Shown: positions 45,480-56,337 of the stretch, piece by piece | Numbering within the stretch: the stretch's first letter is position 1 | Layout of the letters: every line of letters starts with the position of its first letter | DNA from: Suillus spraguei | Lineage: Eukaryota > Basidiomycota > Agaricomycetes > Boletales > Suillaceae | Direction: 5' to 3' | NCBI GenBank assembly: GCA_016800925.1 | Contig: JABCPU010000203.1 | Coordinates: 57,123-121,122, forward strand | Length of the DNA: 64,000 nucleotides | Translations under genes and position numbers: made by a program | The notes under the pieces: model-generated | Seen by the model: only the letters and a program-made list of their open reading frames with translations | What the model was told of the DNA's origin: nothing | Databases searched by the model: none

Positions 45480-46125
45480 ATCTGACTGGACCTTCAGACC
45501 TCTGCAGCTAGCTTGCTAACCCTATGCATATCCTAGCCCACCCTGAGCACAGTCTCATCCACCACTATGTCCAGACTTTCCCTCCTCTGATATCTGAGAC
45601 TTCCGATCCTCATCCATGTCCTAAATACTTCCCCTTGGATCCACGGAGCTTCACTTCTCTGGTCCTCCACTCCTCCCCCTCCAGACCTCCTATCTCCGGA
45701 CCTCTGGTCCTGTCCTACCCACCCTTGACATCCTGTGGATCATCTTTCCCCTGGAGCTTCCCTCCTATCTTGCCCTGGACTTTGTCTGGCAGTTCATCCT
45801 CCATTCCATTCTACTTGGGACTCGACCCAGTAGTCTTACCTGTAATTCCTGTCCTCCAGAAATAGTGCCTGTGTGGTTCCCACAATCCTCCAGTAGTCCG
45901 TTGGCGCTCTATTGAGCAGTCTAGCCCTAGAGTTCCTCCAGAGTTCCCTCTGGACTTCACTGGAACTCCCCCTCGGACTTCATGCAAAATTAGGGGCACA
46001 TACTTGTACAAGGGGCACAGCGCACGAGCTGAGGCCAAGCCCCATGATTTAGTTATGACACTCCAGTACGACTCCATGCAAAGCTGGAACGTCTGAGTAG
46101 CCTCCGGTTTTGCATGGCCATAACA
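45480..46125 (-). repeat. LTR family 2, copy in minus orientation (partial)
   Basis: Read on the minus strand it begins TGTTATGGCCATGCAAAACC at 46,125 and runs through CTTGGCCTCAGCTCGTGCGC, TGTGCCCC, the AGTTCCAGTGAAGTCC-type block, CCCAAGTAGAATGG and AGGTCCGGAGATAGGAGG. The same order is seen at 49,991-51,250 and 63,520-64,000 in plus orientation. The TG start suits an LTR. No internal coding region is attached. It interrupts the satellite at CTCGAATC. Confidence 0.7.
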
Positions 46126-48800
46126 GATTCGAGACAAAAAAATATCTACCAAAAATGTGTGAATCAAATCTTTTGATTGCCTGACATTTGTCTGAGTCCT
46201 GAGTACTGAATCCCAAGTGCTGAACCCCAAAATTGTGGACTACTGGGGTTCGGCACTCAGGATTTGGCACTTGGGACTCAGAAAAATGTGAGGCAATAAA
46301 AAGCTGAAACTCAAAACTTGAAACTTGCAAAAATGTATATCATCTAAAATGCCTATTTCCTTACACAGTTCACCGAGTGTCAAGTACCAAGACCCAGGAC
46401 CTGAATCCTGAATCCTTGGAAATGTAACAACTGCCGAGTGCCGGAACCTGAACCCTGAACCTTGAAACTTAAAACTTGGAACTTGCAACTCACAAAAATG
46501 TGTATCATGTAAAATGTCTATGTCCTTACACAGTTCACCAAGTGTCAAGTACCACAACCCGGGACCCGAATCCCAAATTCCTGGCAATATAACAAGTGCC
46601 AAGTGCCAAGTGCCGGCACCCGAACCCTGAAACTTCAAACTTCAAACTTCAAACTTCAAAATTGAAACGTGCAAAGATCTGTATCATTGAAATTTTCTAT
46701 TTCCTTGCACAGTTCACTGAGTGTCAAGTACCAAGACCCAGGACCCGGACCCCGAATTCCTGGCAATGTAACAAGTGCCAAGTGCCAGAACCCGAACTCC
46801 AAACCTCGAAACTTGAAACTCGCAAAAATGTGTATCATGTAAAATTTCGATATTCTTGCACAGTTCACCGAGTGTCAAGTACCAAGACCCGGGACCCGAA
46901 TCCCGAATTCCTGGCAATGCAACAAGTGCCAAGTACCAGAACCTGACCCCTGAACTCCGAAACTTCAAACTTCAAACTTGAACCTTCCAAAAATCTGTAT
47001 CATGTAACATTTCTATTTCCTTACACAGTTCACCAAGTGTCGAGTACTAAGACCTGGGACCCAAAACCCCCAAATTTCTGGCAATGTAACAAGTGCCGAG
47101 TGCTGGCACCCAAGCCCTGAAACTTCAAACTTCAAACTTCAAAATTGAAAATTGCAAATATCTGTATCATTTAAATTTTCTATTTCCTTGCACAGTTCAC
47201 CAAGTGTCAAGTACTAAGACCCAGGACCCGAATCCCGAAATCCTGGCAGTGTAACAAGTGCCGAGTGCTGGAACCCGACTGCCGAACCCCACAACTTCAA
47301 ACTGCAAACTTCAAAATTGAAACTTGCAAAAATCTATATCATGTAAAATTTCTATTGCCTTACACAGTTCACCGAGTGTCAAGTACCAAGACCTGGGACC
47401 CGAATCCTGAATTCCTGGCTATGTAACAAGTGCTGAGTGCCAGCACCCGAGCCTCAAACCCCGAAACTTCAAACTTCAAACTTCAAAATTGAAACTTGCA
47501 CAAATCTGTATCTTGTAAAATGTCTATATCCTTGCACAGTTCACTGAGTGTCAAGTACCAAGACCCGGGACACAAATCCTGAATTCCTGGCTATGTAACA
47601 AGTGCCGAGTGCCAGCACTCGAGCCCTGGACCCCAAAACTTCAAACTTCAAACTTCAAACTTGCAAAAATCTGTATCATGTAAAATTTCTATTTCCTTGC
47701 ACAGTTCACTGAGTGTCCAGTACCAAGACCCCAGACCCAAATCCTAAATTCCTGGCAATGTAACAAGTGCCGAGTGCTGGCAGCTGAACCCTGAATCCCG
47801 CAACTTCAAACTTCAAACTTCAAACTTCAAACTTCAAAATTGAAACTTGCAACAATGTATATCATGTAAAATTTCTATTTCCTTACACAGCTCACCGAGT
47901 GTCAAGTACCAAGACCCAGGACCCGAATCCCGAATTCCTGGCAATGTCACAAGTGCTGAGTGCTGGCACCTGAACCCCGAAACTTCAAACTTCAAACTTC
48001 AAAATTGAAACTTGCAAAAATCTGTATCATGTAAATTTTCTATTTCCTTCCACAGTTCACTGAGTGTCAAGTAGCAAGACCCAGGACCCGAATCCCGAAT
48101 TCCTGGCAATGTAACAAGTGCTGAGTGCTGGAACCTGACCCCCAAACCCCGAAACTTCAAACTTCAAACTTCAAAATTGAAACTTGCAAAAATCTGTATC
48201 ATGTAAAATTTCTATTTCCTTACACAGTTCACCGAGTGTCAAGTACCATGACCCAGGACCTGAATCCTGAATTCCTGGCAATGTAACAAGTGCCGAGTGC
48301 TGGAACACGACCCCTGAACTCCGAAACTTACAACTTGAAACTTGAAACTCGCAAAGATGTGTAAGATGTAAAATTTCTATTTCCTTATACAGTTCACCGA
48401 GTGTCAAGTACCAAGAACTGAGACCCAAATCCTGAATTCCTGGCAATGTAACAAGTGCCGAGTGCTGGACCTCGAACCCAAAACTTGAAACTTGAAACTC
48501 GCACAAATCTGTATCATGTAAAATTTCTATTTCCTTATACAGTTCACCGAGTGTCAAGTACCAAAACCCGGGACCCAAATCCCAAATTCCTGGCAATGTA
48601 ACAAGTGCCTCGTGCCAGAACCTGAACCCTAAACCCTGAACCCCAAAATTTGAAACTTGAAACTTGAAACTTGAAACTTGAAACTTGAAACTTGAAACTG
48701 TATGCCAGGGTTTTGGGTCTTGGGTCTCGGTACTTGACACTCTGTGAGTTTCAAGTTTTGGGTTTTGAGTTTTGGCACTCAGCACTCAGGACTCGGCACT
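46126..48800. repeat. Satellite array, about 165-base units of seven-base words (forward)
   Basis: About fourteen units. Each has a constant block (TGTATCATGTAAAATTTCTA, TTTCCTTACACAGTTCACCG, AGTGTCAAGTACCAAGACCC) and a variable block of seven-base words: GGGACCC, GAATCCC, GAATTCC, then CAATGTAACAAGTGCCGAGT, GAACCCC and runs of CAAACTT. 'CACAGTTCAC'-type words occur near 46,364, 46,529, 46,704, 46,858, 47,024, 47,190, 47,362, 47,536, 47,699, 47,888, 48,051, 48,222, 48,389 and 48,538. The minus strand is open for long distances (204 codons at 48,171-48,785), but the product is just the translated repeat (LTLGELCKEIEILHDT). The reverse array is at 51,385-52,490. Confidence 0.9.
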
Positions 48801-49965
48801 CAGTGATTCAATAATTTGCTTCTGGCAGAGGTAACATTCATTGAAAAAATTGTATATACATCTATCACTATGCAATTATGTCCACCTCCTCACAAGACCC
48901 TTTAACCTTCACCTCAACATCCAGTTCAATCTCGACCATCTTATCATGGATGCCCTCCTGTTGCTCCTCAATCATTTTTAAAGTTTTTGAATGTCTTATC
49001 ATTGCATAAATGGCCAGCCCTGCTCAGACATCAACAGTAGTACACTCCCACATGTGTCATATGCAAAGAATCAGTTGTATATAGGCCACAAATCTGATAT
49101 GTCATGTACAGGGGATATTTCTACTGATAAGAAGCCTACATAATAATCAAGCTTGTGATAAGTGATTTGATGCGTGATTTACCTCTCATATATGTCCCTA
49201 ATGATGTATTTGAAGTTTTAGAAAGATCCATGAAGGACTGACTGAATGATAAGTAAAATGACATATGTGTGAAAAGTGACAATTGACATCTTTTTACACA
49301 AAGTCACATTTATATATGGTACAGTTTAAATATTTCATTCAAAATATGTAAGATACATGTTAGACTACTAAAGGAACCTATACTGCATATTGCCCTGAGG
49401 TTGGAGGGTGGTGGAAGGGATGTGGTGTATATCTCAGTTGACCCAGCATCAAAGTCCTACAACTGCCCAACTGACCATTTTCGATATTTTGGGACTTTGA
49501 ACTTTCCCACAGTCAATTTCTTATCTATTTCACTTCCTCAGCACTCAATTCTTGTTGGATGGTTTTATAAATTTAAATATATCATAGTGAATGTATTTTA
49601 AATCTACTCCAGGTGTCTGATCAATAAACCTTGATGTTTTGAAAGTATGGGCTCCTTATCAGTAGAAATAGTAAGCATTCACACTAGTTCAAAACTCCGG
49701 CCTATTTTAAGCTGATCCTTGTCATACAAAGCAAGTATATATGGTATTACAATGATATATGAAGAGGCTGTATTATTTATGCAAGAGTAAGATGCTGAAA
49801 ACATCAAAAGTGTGAGAAATGCGACTTTCTATGTTTTTGTTCTTGGATGTTGAGGTGAAGGTTAAAGGGTCTTGTGAGGAGGTTGGCATAATTGCATAGT
49901 AATTGATGTATATACAAATTTTTCAATGAATGTTACCTCTGCCAGAAGCAAATATTGAATCACTG
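48801..49965. mobile_element. 1.17-kb element with 122-base terminal inverted repeats
   Basis: Bases 48,801-48,922 (CAGTGATTCAATAATTTGCT and on) match the reverse complement of 49,842-49,965 with only scattered differences; the stretch GCTTCTGGCAGAGGTAACAT and CTCACAAGACCCTTTAACCT are identical. The core of about 920 bases is A/T-rich. A 66-codon frame at 49,401-49,601 has no domain. No clear target duplication, because both sides are satellite words. The CAG start would fit a non-autonomous hAT or a foldback element. Confidence 0.8.
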
Positions 49966-49990
49966 AGTGCTGAGTGCCGAAACTCAAAAC

Positions 49991-51384
49991 TGTTATGGCC
50001 ATGCAAAACCAGAGGCTATTCAGAAGTTACAGCTTTGCATGGGGTCATACTGGAGGGTCATACTAATTCATGGGGGCTTGGCCTCAGCTTGTCGCTGTGC
50101 CCCTTACCTGAGTACATGCCCCTAATTTCATATGAAGTTCAAAGAGGAGTTCTGGTGAAGTCCGAGGGAGAACCTTGGAGGAACTCTTAGGCTGGATTGC
50201 TCCATAGAGCATCAATAAACTTCTGGAGAAGTGTAGAAAACTACGCCAGAGGTAGGCGGAGATAGAGGGTCATAACAATGTCACAACTATCACATCGTAC
50301 AATTCTCATTTCTATTTTATGATTGGCTAGTAGTTTCAAACTCAGTTTATATCTTAGTTTCAATATGTGTATATAGTTAGTTAGTTTCGCTGTAGTAGTT
50401 CTTTAGTTCAAACCTCTTGTATCTACAATTGGTAGCAATCCAAGACGTCCTTGCTCTTCTCTCTCTCTGTGATAACCTTAGTTTGAGTCCTAGTCTCTGC
50501 CCTTGCGTTAATTCGTTTGTGGGTTGTGACACTGGGACAAGTCCCAAGTAGAATGGGTGAAGGGAAGATCGCTGGATGAAGTCCAGGGCAGGATTGGAGC
50601 AAGGCTCCAGGGAGAAATATGATCCTCAGGAGGTCAAGGATAGGATAGGACAGGACAAGAGGTCCGGAGATAGGAGGCCCAGAGGATGAGGAGTGGAGGA
50701 ACAGAGAAATGGAGGAGTGGAGAAATGGAGGAGCAGAGCTCCGTGGATTTGGGGGAAGTATTGCCCTACTATGGAGGAGTAGGTCCGGAGATTATGTAAG
50801 GAAGGTACAGGCTACTATGGACGAAGTCCGGAGTAGAAACAAACAGAGGAAGACTACCAAAGGTAGAGCTGGAGGTGAACAGAGATAAATACTGGAGTTC
50901 AGACAAAGTTCAGAAAGTATAATATAACAAAGGGTCAAAGGTCTGGCCTAGGGAATACTCCCATAGGCCTGAACCAGAGGCTTACAAGGGCCAGAGCCCA
51001 AGTGCGAGAATGGAATGGAGTTATATTGACATGAGAAGGTAGCAAGATATAAAGCGGAGAATAAGTAGAAAGAAGAAAGTAAGTAATCAGACAGTAATGA
51101 CCAAACTCAAGTCCAGAGTACTTCAGTGCGAGTTTATATACTGTAGGTATCATAGGTAAGGATCAGTAAGCATAATCCAAGGCTATGTATGAACCATGCG
51201 GAAACATACTACTAAGTACAATGGAACATAACAAAATGAACTCAGAGATGAGATATGTACAAAAGAGATTATCAAGACAGAGACAGAGGTAACCGAGAGC
51301 TGGAGACAAGGACATACCTCAAATGGTGTAATGCATGTGGCACGGGAATATGTCCGGAGAGGAATGCAGGGAGATCCGGAGGAA
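49991..51384 (+). repeat. LTR family 2, copy in plus orientation
   Basis: Starts TGTTATGGCCATGCAAAACC at 49,991, followed by TTGCATGGGGTCATACTGGA, CTTGGCCTCAGCTTGTCGCT and CCCCTAATTTCATATGAAGT, then GGGACAAGTCCCAAGTAGAA and AGGTCCGGAGATAGGAGG, with a TATA-like TTTATATACTGTAG at 51,132. The end is set only by the start of the reverse satellite. It contains a nested 253-base insertion at 50,279-50,531. No gag or pol. Confidence 0.7.
50279..50531. mobile_element. 253-base TG...CA insertion nested in the LTR (solo-LTR-like)
   Basis: Begins TGTCACAACTATCACATC and ends GGGTTGTGACA. The terminal TGTCACAAC and GTTGTGACA are inverted repeats, as in short LTRs. The related LTR at 63,520 runs uninterrupted across the site (ACTACTGGGACGAGTCCC). 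No clean 5-base target duplication could be seen (ACAA left, CTGG right), so identity as a solo LTR is likely rather than proven. Confidence 0.6.
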
Positions 51385-52490
51385 TGGAATCACTCGGTGA
51401 ACTGTGTAAGGAAATAGAAATTTTACATGATACAGATGTTTGCGAGTTTTGAGTTTCAATTTTCAAGTTTTGGGCTTTGGTACTCAGCACTTGCTACATT
51501 GCCAGGAATTCAGGTCTTGGGGCTTGGTACTCAACACTCAGTGAACTGTGTAAGGAAATAGAAATTTTACATGATACAGATTTTTGCAAGTTTTGAGTTT
51601 CAAGTTTCAAGTTTCAAGTTTCAAGTTTCAAGTTTTGGGTTTTGGGCTTTGGCACTCGGCACTTGCTACATTGCCAGAAATTCAGGTCTCGGGTCTTGCT
51701 ACTCAACACTCGATGAACTGTGTAAGGAAATAGAAATTATACATGATATACATTTTTGCGAGTTTCTGTCACATACCGTATTTCACACCCCATCTCCACT
51801 ATGATCTCTGGCCCTGATCTCCATATCTCCGGACCTCCGGACCTCTGCAGCTAGCCTGCCAACCCTAAATTCAAGATTCGGGTCTCGGGTCTTGGTACTC
51901 AACACTTGGTGAACTGTGTAAGGAAATAGAAATTGTACATGATACAGATGTTTGCGAGTTTTGAGTTTCAAGTTTTGGGTCTCAGGCTTCGGCACTCAGC
52001 ACTCAGCACTCAGCACTCAGCACTTCATACATTGCCAGGAAGTCAGGATCCGGGTCTCAGGTCTTGTTACTTGACAATTGGTGAACTGTGTAAGGAAATA
52101 GAAATTTTACATGATATACATTTTTGCGAGTTTCTGTCACATACCATATTTCACACCCCATCTCCACTATGACCTCTGGCCCCAATCTCCATATCTCCGG
52201 ACCTCCAGACCTCTGCAGCTGACCTGCCAACCCTACATTCAGGATCCAGGTCTTGGGTCTTGGTACTCAACACTCGGTGAACTGTGTAAGGAAATAGAAA
52301 TTTTACATGATACAGATTTTTGCAAGTTTCAAGTTTTGGGTTTCAGCACTCAGCACTCGGCACTTGGTACATTGCCAGGAATTCAGGATTTGGGTCTCGG
52401 GTCTTGGTACTTGACACTTGGTGAACTGTGTAAGGAAATATAAATTTTACATGATATACATCTTTGTGAGTTTCAAGTTTTAAATGTGTG
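51385..52490. repeat. Satellite array, reverse orientation
   Basis: Same unit as 46,126-48,800 on the opposite strand: CGGTGAACTGTGTAAGGAAA and TAGAAATTTTACATGATACA occur near 51,394, 51,541, 51,714, 51,908, 52,081, 52,276 and 52,421, with runs of GTTTCAA, CGGCACT and CAGCACT words between them. Two units also contain an inserted CCCCATCTCCACTATGA...CTCCGGACCTCC stretch (51,788 and 52,156) related to the LTR family 2 text. Confidence 0.9.
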
Positions 52491-52598
52491 GATCAAATTC
52501 CTTTTATTGTCTCACATTTTTCTGAGTCCCGAGTGCAGAATCATGAGTGCCAAAGCCTGAAATTGTGGACTACTGGATTTCAGAGTTTGGGGTTCAGC

Positions 52599-53077
52599 TG
52601 TCACAAACTGGGATGGCATCACCAGTGACAGTGAAAAGACACAGACGGTCTGCTGGGAAGTTCTACAATGTCCAAAAGAGGACAAGGTGAAAGTACAAGG
52701 AACGCGTTCCGGGTACGATCAAGGGTTCAGCCTCAAAGATAGATCTAAGAGGTTTCTTCGAGAATAGAGACTAAGGCTAAGGAGTGCTTAGACTTAGAGA
52801 CAATTCAAGACAACTTAGGTTGGAGGCCTAAGCGAAGGATATTTATTCCAGGTAAAACCCAGTAAAATTAAAGTAAAGTATACAAGTGTAATACAACGTG
52901 CTTAAATAGGTCAATATGTGCGCACGGACCAAGAGAGACATGAGAGCGTAAGTGCGTATCCAAAGAAGGAAGGCAACTATAGTACAGATGCATTGAGCAT
53001 ATGAGTCAGAGTCATGTTATGTAATACAAGTAAAGGAGACAAGGAGAAAATGAATAGGGGCATGTACGACTGTAACA
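52599..53077 (-). repeat. 479-base LTR with adjoining polypurine tract (3' LTR of a minus-strand retroelement)
   Basis: On the minus strand the LTR begins TGTTACAGTCGTACATGCC at 53,077 and ends TTTGTGACA at 52,599 (TG...CA). Immediately upstream, in minus sense, lies AACAAGGGGGTAA (53,078-53,092), a polypurine tract that primes plus-strand synthesis. A TATA-like CTATTTAAGC lies inside (about 52,907-52,916). Confidence 0.7.
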
Positions 53078-53101
53078 TTACCCCCTTGTTACATGGAAAG
53101 T

Positions 53102-53470
53102 CACCGACTTTCATATATCACTATTGGCATCATAAATGGGATCATAGTCGTCATAGTTAGCGATGTCTTCATCAGCAGCACTTCCCCCTAACATATAAGC
53201 TGCTTCTTCTTCCGCTATAGTTCTCGCTCGTCGACCTGTTTTTCTTTGTCGACGATTAATAAGATACTGCTCCCACCTATGAAGTGCATCATAAAATCCA
53301 TTGTCCTTCCAAGTGAGTGTAAATGGGGGATCTTCAATACACTGAGGGCAGTAGATAGATAGATGGGTAGGGGCGCGTCGCAGACAGATTTGACACTGGT
53401 ATTTGGGGCAATTCTTTTGCCGATGTCCTATGATGCCACAGAATCGACATTTCATATTTTCACAAACCCT
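53102..53470 (-). pseudogene. Retrotransposon gag C-terminal fragment with CCHC zinc knuckle
   Basis: The minus strand reads CRFCGIIGHRQKNCPKYQ: C-x2-C-x4-H-x4-C spacing is exact for a nucleocapsid zinc knuckle, followed by a second Cys-rich part (CQICLRRAPTHLSIYCPQC), a basic stretch (INRRQRKTGRRAR) and an acidic tail ending YDANSDI at 53,111. Upstream the frame runs into repeat words at about 53,470, so the N-terminus is lost. It lies only about 20-30 bases before the polypurine tract, where RNase H/integrase would be expected in an autonomous element. So this is a deleted or naturally pol-less element. Confidence 0.75.
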
Positions 53471-54400
53471 GAACCCCAGCACCTGGGAGTTAGAACAATG
53501 TGAGGCAATACAAAGATATTGATTTACACATGTTGAGTGCCAAACCCCGAACTCCAGCACCCAGCACTCAGGGATTGGGATTCGGGACTCATAACAATGT
53601 GAAAGATATTGATCCACATATTTTATGTGCTGAACCCCGAACTCTGGCACCCGGGAGTTAGAACAATGTGAGGCAATACAAAGATATTGATTTACACATG
53701 TTGAGTGCCGAACCCCGAACTCCGGCACCCGGCACTCAGGGATTGGGATTCGGGACTCGGGACTTGGTACTCATAATGTGAAAGATATTGATTAACATAT
53801 TGTCAGTGCTGAACCCTGAACCACGGCACCCAGCACTCGGGACTCGGGACTCAGAACACTGTGAGGCAATAGACACCTATTGATCCACACATTCTAAGTG
53901 CCAAACCCCGAACTCCAAACTCTGGTAGTCTACTATTTAGGGGTTCGGGGTTCGGTATTTGGGCTTCTGCACTTGAGACCAAACAAAATGTTAGGCAATA
54001 AAATGACTTTGATCCACACATTTTTGGTGGATATCTTTTTCATCTCAAATCTCGAATCTCGAGTGCCAAACCCTGAATCCCAAAATCCAGTAGTCCACAA
54101 TTTTGGGGTTCGGTCCTCGGGACTCAGAAAAATGTCAGGCAACAACAACACTTTGATCCACACATTTTTGGTAGATGTCTGTTTTGTCTCAAATATCGAG
54201 TTTCTAGTTTTGGTACTCTGCACCCACACCCAGCACTCGGCACCTGATGACTCGACACATGGACTTTAAATCTTTCACCTTGTGTGTTGTGTTTCAGGTG
54301 TCCAGGTATCTGGAATTCAGGAAATATCTCGTTTGAATCTCCAGTTTCGAGTTCCAGGTTTCGGGACTTGGCACCTGGCACCCGGCACCCCAATTATCGG
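53470..54400. repeat. Dense seven-base-word repeat region
   Basis: The sequence can be cut into successive seven-base words of the form pyrimidine-purine-purine-N-A-pyrimidine-pyrimidine: CGAACCC, CGAACTC, CGGCACC, CGGCACT, CAGGGAT, TGGGATT, CGGGACT, TGGTACT. Blocks with AATGTGAGGCAATA and TTTGATCCACACATTTTTGG separate them. The long minus-strand frames here only reflect the repeat. Confidence 0.8.
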
Positions 54401-54544
54401 TGAATGTCAGACATGGTGCATTCAGGTTTTCATGCTTTGGGGTTTAGATTTTGGTGGTCCATGGTAGGTATATGCACCCATAGGGTGCATGTATCCTATG
54501 TATTTGATTCTCTGGTGGCTACATCAGCTGTACATCTTTATGAT

Positions 54545-54950
54545 TCATATCTTGGCCCACCTGTATATGTAATATATTTTACCTCGGCCCACCCATATAT
54601 GCAATATGCCTCCACGTCGGCCCACCCATCTATGTAAAATTCCCCCATGTTGGCCCACCCATCTATGCAATAAATATTTTACTGCACCCTCGGCCCACCC
54701 GTCCATGTACTACACCCCACATTGGCCCACCCATATATGTAATATTTTCTTAGCTCGGCCCACCCATCTATGCACTAAATATTTTACTGCACCCTCGGCC
54801 CACCCATATATGTAATATTCTCTTACCTCGGCCCACCCGTCTCTCCCGAAAATAAAAGTCTCCCGGCCCACCCGTCTCCATCGGAAATAATATTCTCCCC
54901 GGCCCATCCGTCAACATCGAGGATATACATAACCTCGGCCCATGGTCCAC
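54545..54950. repeat. GGCCCACC minisatellite, reverse array
   Basis: About eleven units of CTCGGCCCACCCATCTATG followed by A/T-rich spacers (TAATATTTT). This is the inverted counterpart of 45,080-45,445. Confidence 0.85.
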
Positions 54951-55062
54951 TGGCCCGTCTTGGATGGGATATTATGTGGGTTGGGTGACCCGTATAGTAC
55001 AGAGTTTGTCACTGAAGGGGCTCATTGTTATTACACTAGTATGGTGAGCCTAATACAACAAT

Positions 55063-55798
55063 TCACATCCCATGGTCTTCAATAGCATTACAGACTTCAT
55101 GAAGAACCATGCTTTGCCTGACAATAGCTTCAATCATCTTACTCATAGCATGATGCACTCCTACAACTTCCTTCATGACCTTTGCCAGCAATTCCCCTTT
55201 CAATAGGATCTTCCTGCATTGCTTGGGCGAAAGTTCTGAGTTAGTAATAGGTACTGATGCTGCCCGCATGTTATCATGGCCGAAGTTGCATGGAGTCTGC
55301 ATGTGGTGGTGAGTCATCAATCAAAAATTTGAGCTGGGCATACTAACATTGTCGTCTTCGGACCTCTTTCGCTTCAAGTTTGGATGACATTCATCAGCAT
55401 CTTCAAGATCACGTTCTCGACTTGAAGCTTTTAACTGCTGAAATCAGAAATGTCAAAATGGCTCCTTATAATCCATAGACACATACCGTCTCTGGTTGTT
55501 CGTATTGTTCAGCTCCGAGTTGAAGCTCATCAGCAAGCTGAAATGCCTGCTCATTGTCTGGAAGTTCAGGTTCGGGTTCGAACCTTCCAACCACATTATG
55601 CTTATAGCATCCACAGGAAAATACAGGGGCACCTTGCCTGTGGCCAGATCCAGGGCATCCCCAATGACTTTCTGGAGTAGACCTCCTTGAGCGGTTCTCA
55701 AACTCAAAGTCGATGTTCGCCAAGATTGCATCAAGATCACTGTTGAAGTCAGAGGGGCAGGAGTCATTGCTATGGGTGTCACTGCCATTGGACGACAT
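55063..55798 (-). CDS. Unrecognised 211-aa agaricomycete protein, head-to-head with the DUF6698 gene
   Basis: Three exons (55798-55487, 55437-55348 and 55296-55063) total 636 bases, 211 residues, one frame. The start MSSNGSDTHSNDSCPSDFNS is Ser/Asp-rich, followed by LDAILANIDFEFENRSRRST, CGCYKHNVVGRFEPEPELPD, a basic KRKRSEDD stretch that could be a nuclear signal, and a helical C-terminus (SPKQCRKILLKGELLAKVMK, VHHAMSKMIEAIVRQSMVLH, ending IEDHGM). No known domain. An ATG at 55,828 lies further upstream in frame, but 55,798 begins the acidic N-terminus. It may belong to the same repeat-associated gene set as DUF6698, since it sits between satellite DNA and that gene. Confidence 0.6.
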
Positions 55799-56337
55799 GC
55801 ATGCTTCTTGCTTGCTCCATGGGCCCAAGTGTAAGGGTTTTAAATTACGTCTACTGGTATGTTCTCAGAACTTAGACCTGTGCTCCATGGACCCTTACAG
55901 GAAATCTTTTGGTCTATATTGACCCTGCATTGTAATGTACAACTCTTGGATCCCGAAGTGTGACGTGTTGAACCTTGTGAGGCATTGTAAATCTGAAATT
56001 TCCTGATTTACTAAGTTCTGAGGAACACGGTGAGCTGGACTACATGATCTATCTATATGAGTCTGTTGATTCAACTTTAGATGATGCTTAATAACTAGCA
56101 TCTGGTCATTCCCCACTTTTATATTGTAAGGTGATGATCCAGATTAGCTGTACCCCACCTCCATTCCCTGAAAAAACACTCCGTTCCAGGAGCGGCGACC
56201 TTGCTCGGACAAAACTGGTAAGTGCATGACGTACATGACAGTATCACAATGGTACCACACTGACAACAACAGTGGTACTAGTACTAATGTAACTCGGAGT
56301 GTTTGATGCAAACGTCTCCCCAGTGACATTTTATTTC

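Noticed and set aside
46240..46968. Series of 70-130-codon frames in the satellite as a gene
   Set aside because: The same peptide recurs per unit and on both strands similar frames appear. Kept only as a low-interest observation.
46126..54400. Telomeric array (seven-base words)
   Set aside because: Words vary continuously and do not match the fungal TTAGGG repeat; genes continue on both sides.
45080..54950. CRISPR-like array interpretation of the regular repeats
   Set aside because: The host is a eukaryote. Units are degenerate, spacers are not unique and no cas genes occur.
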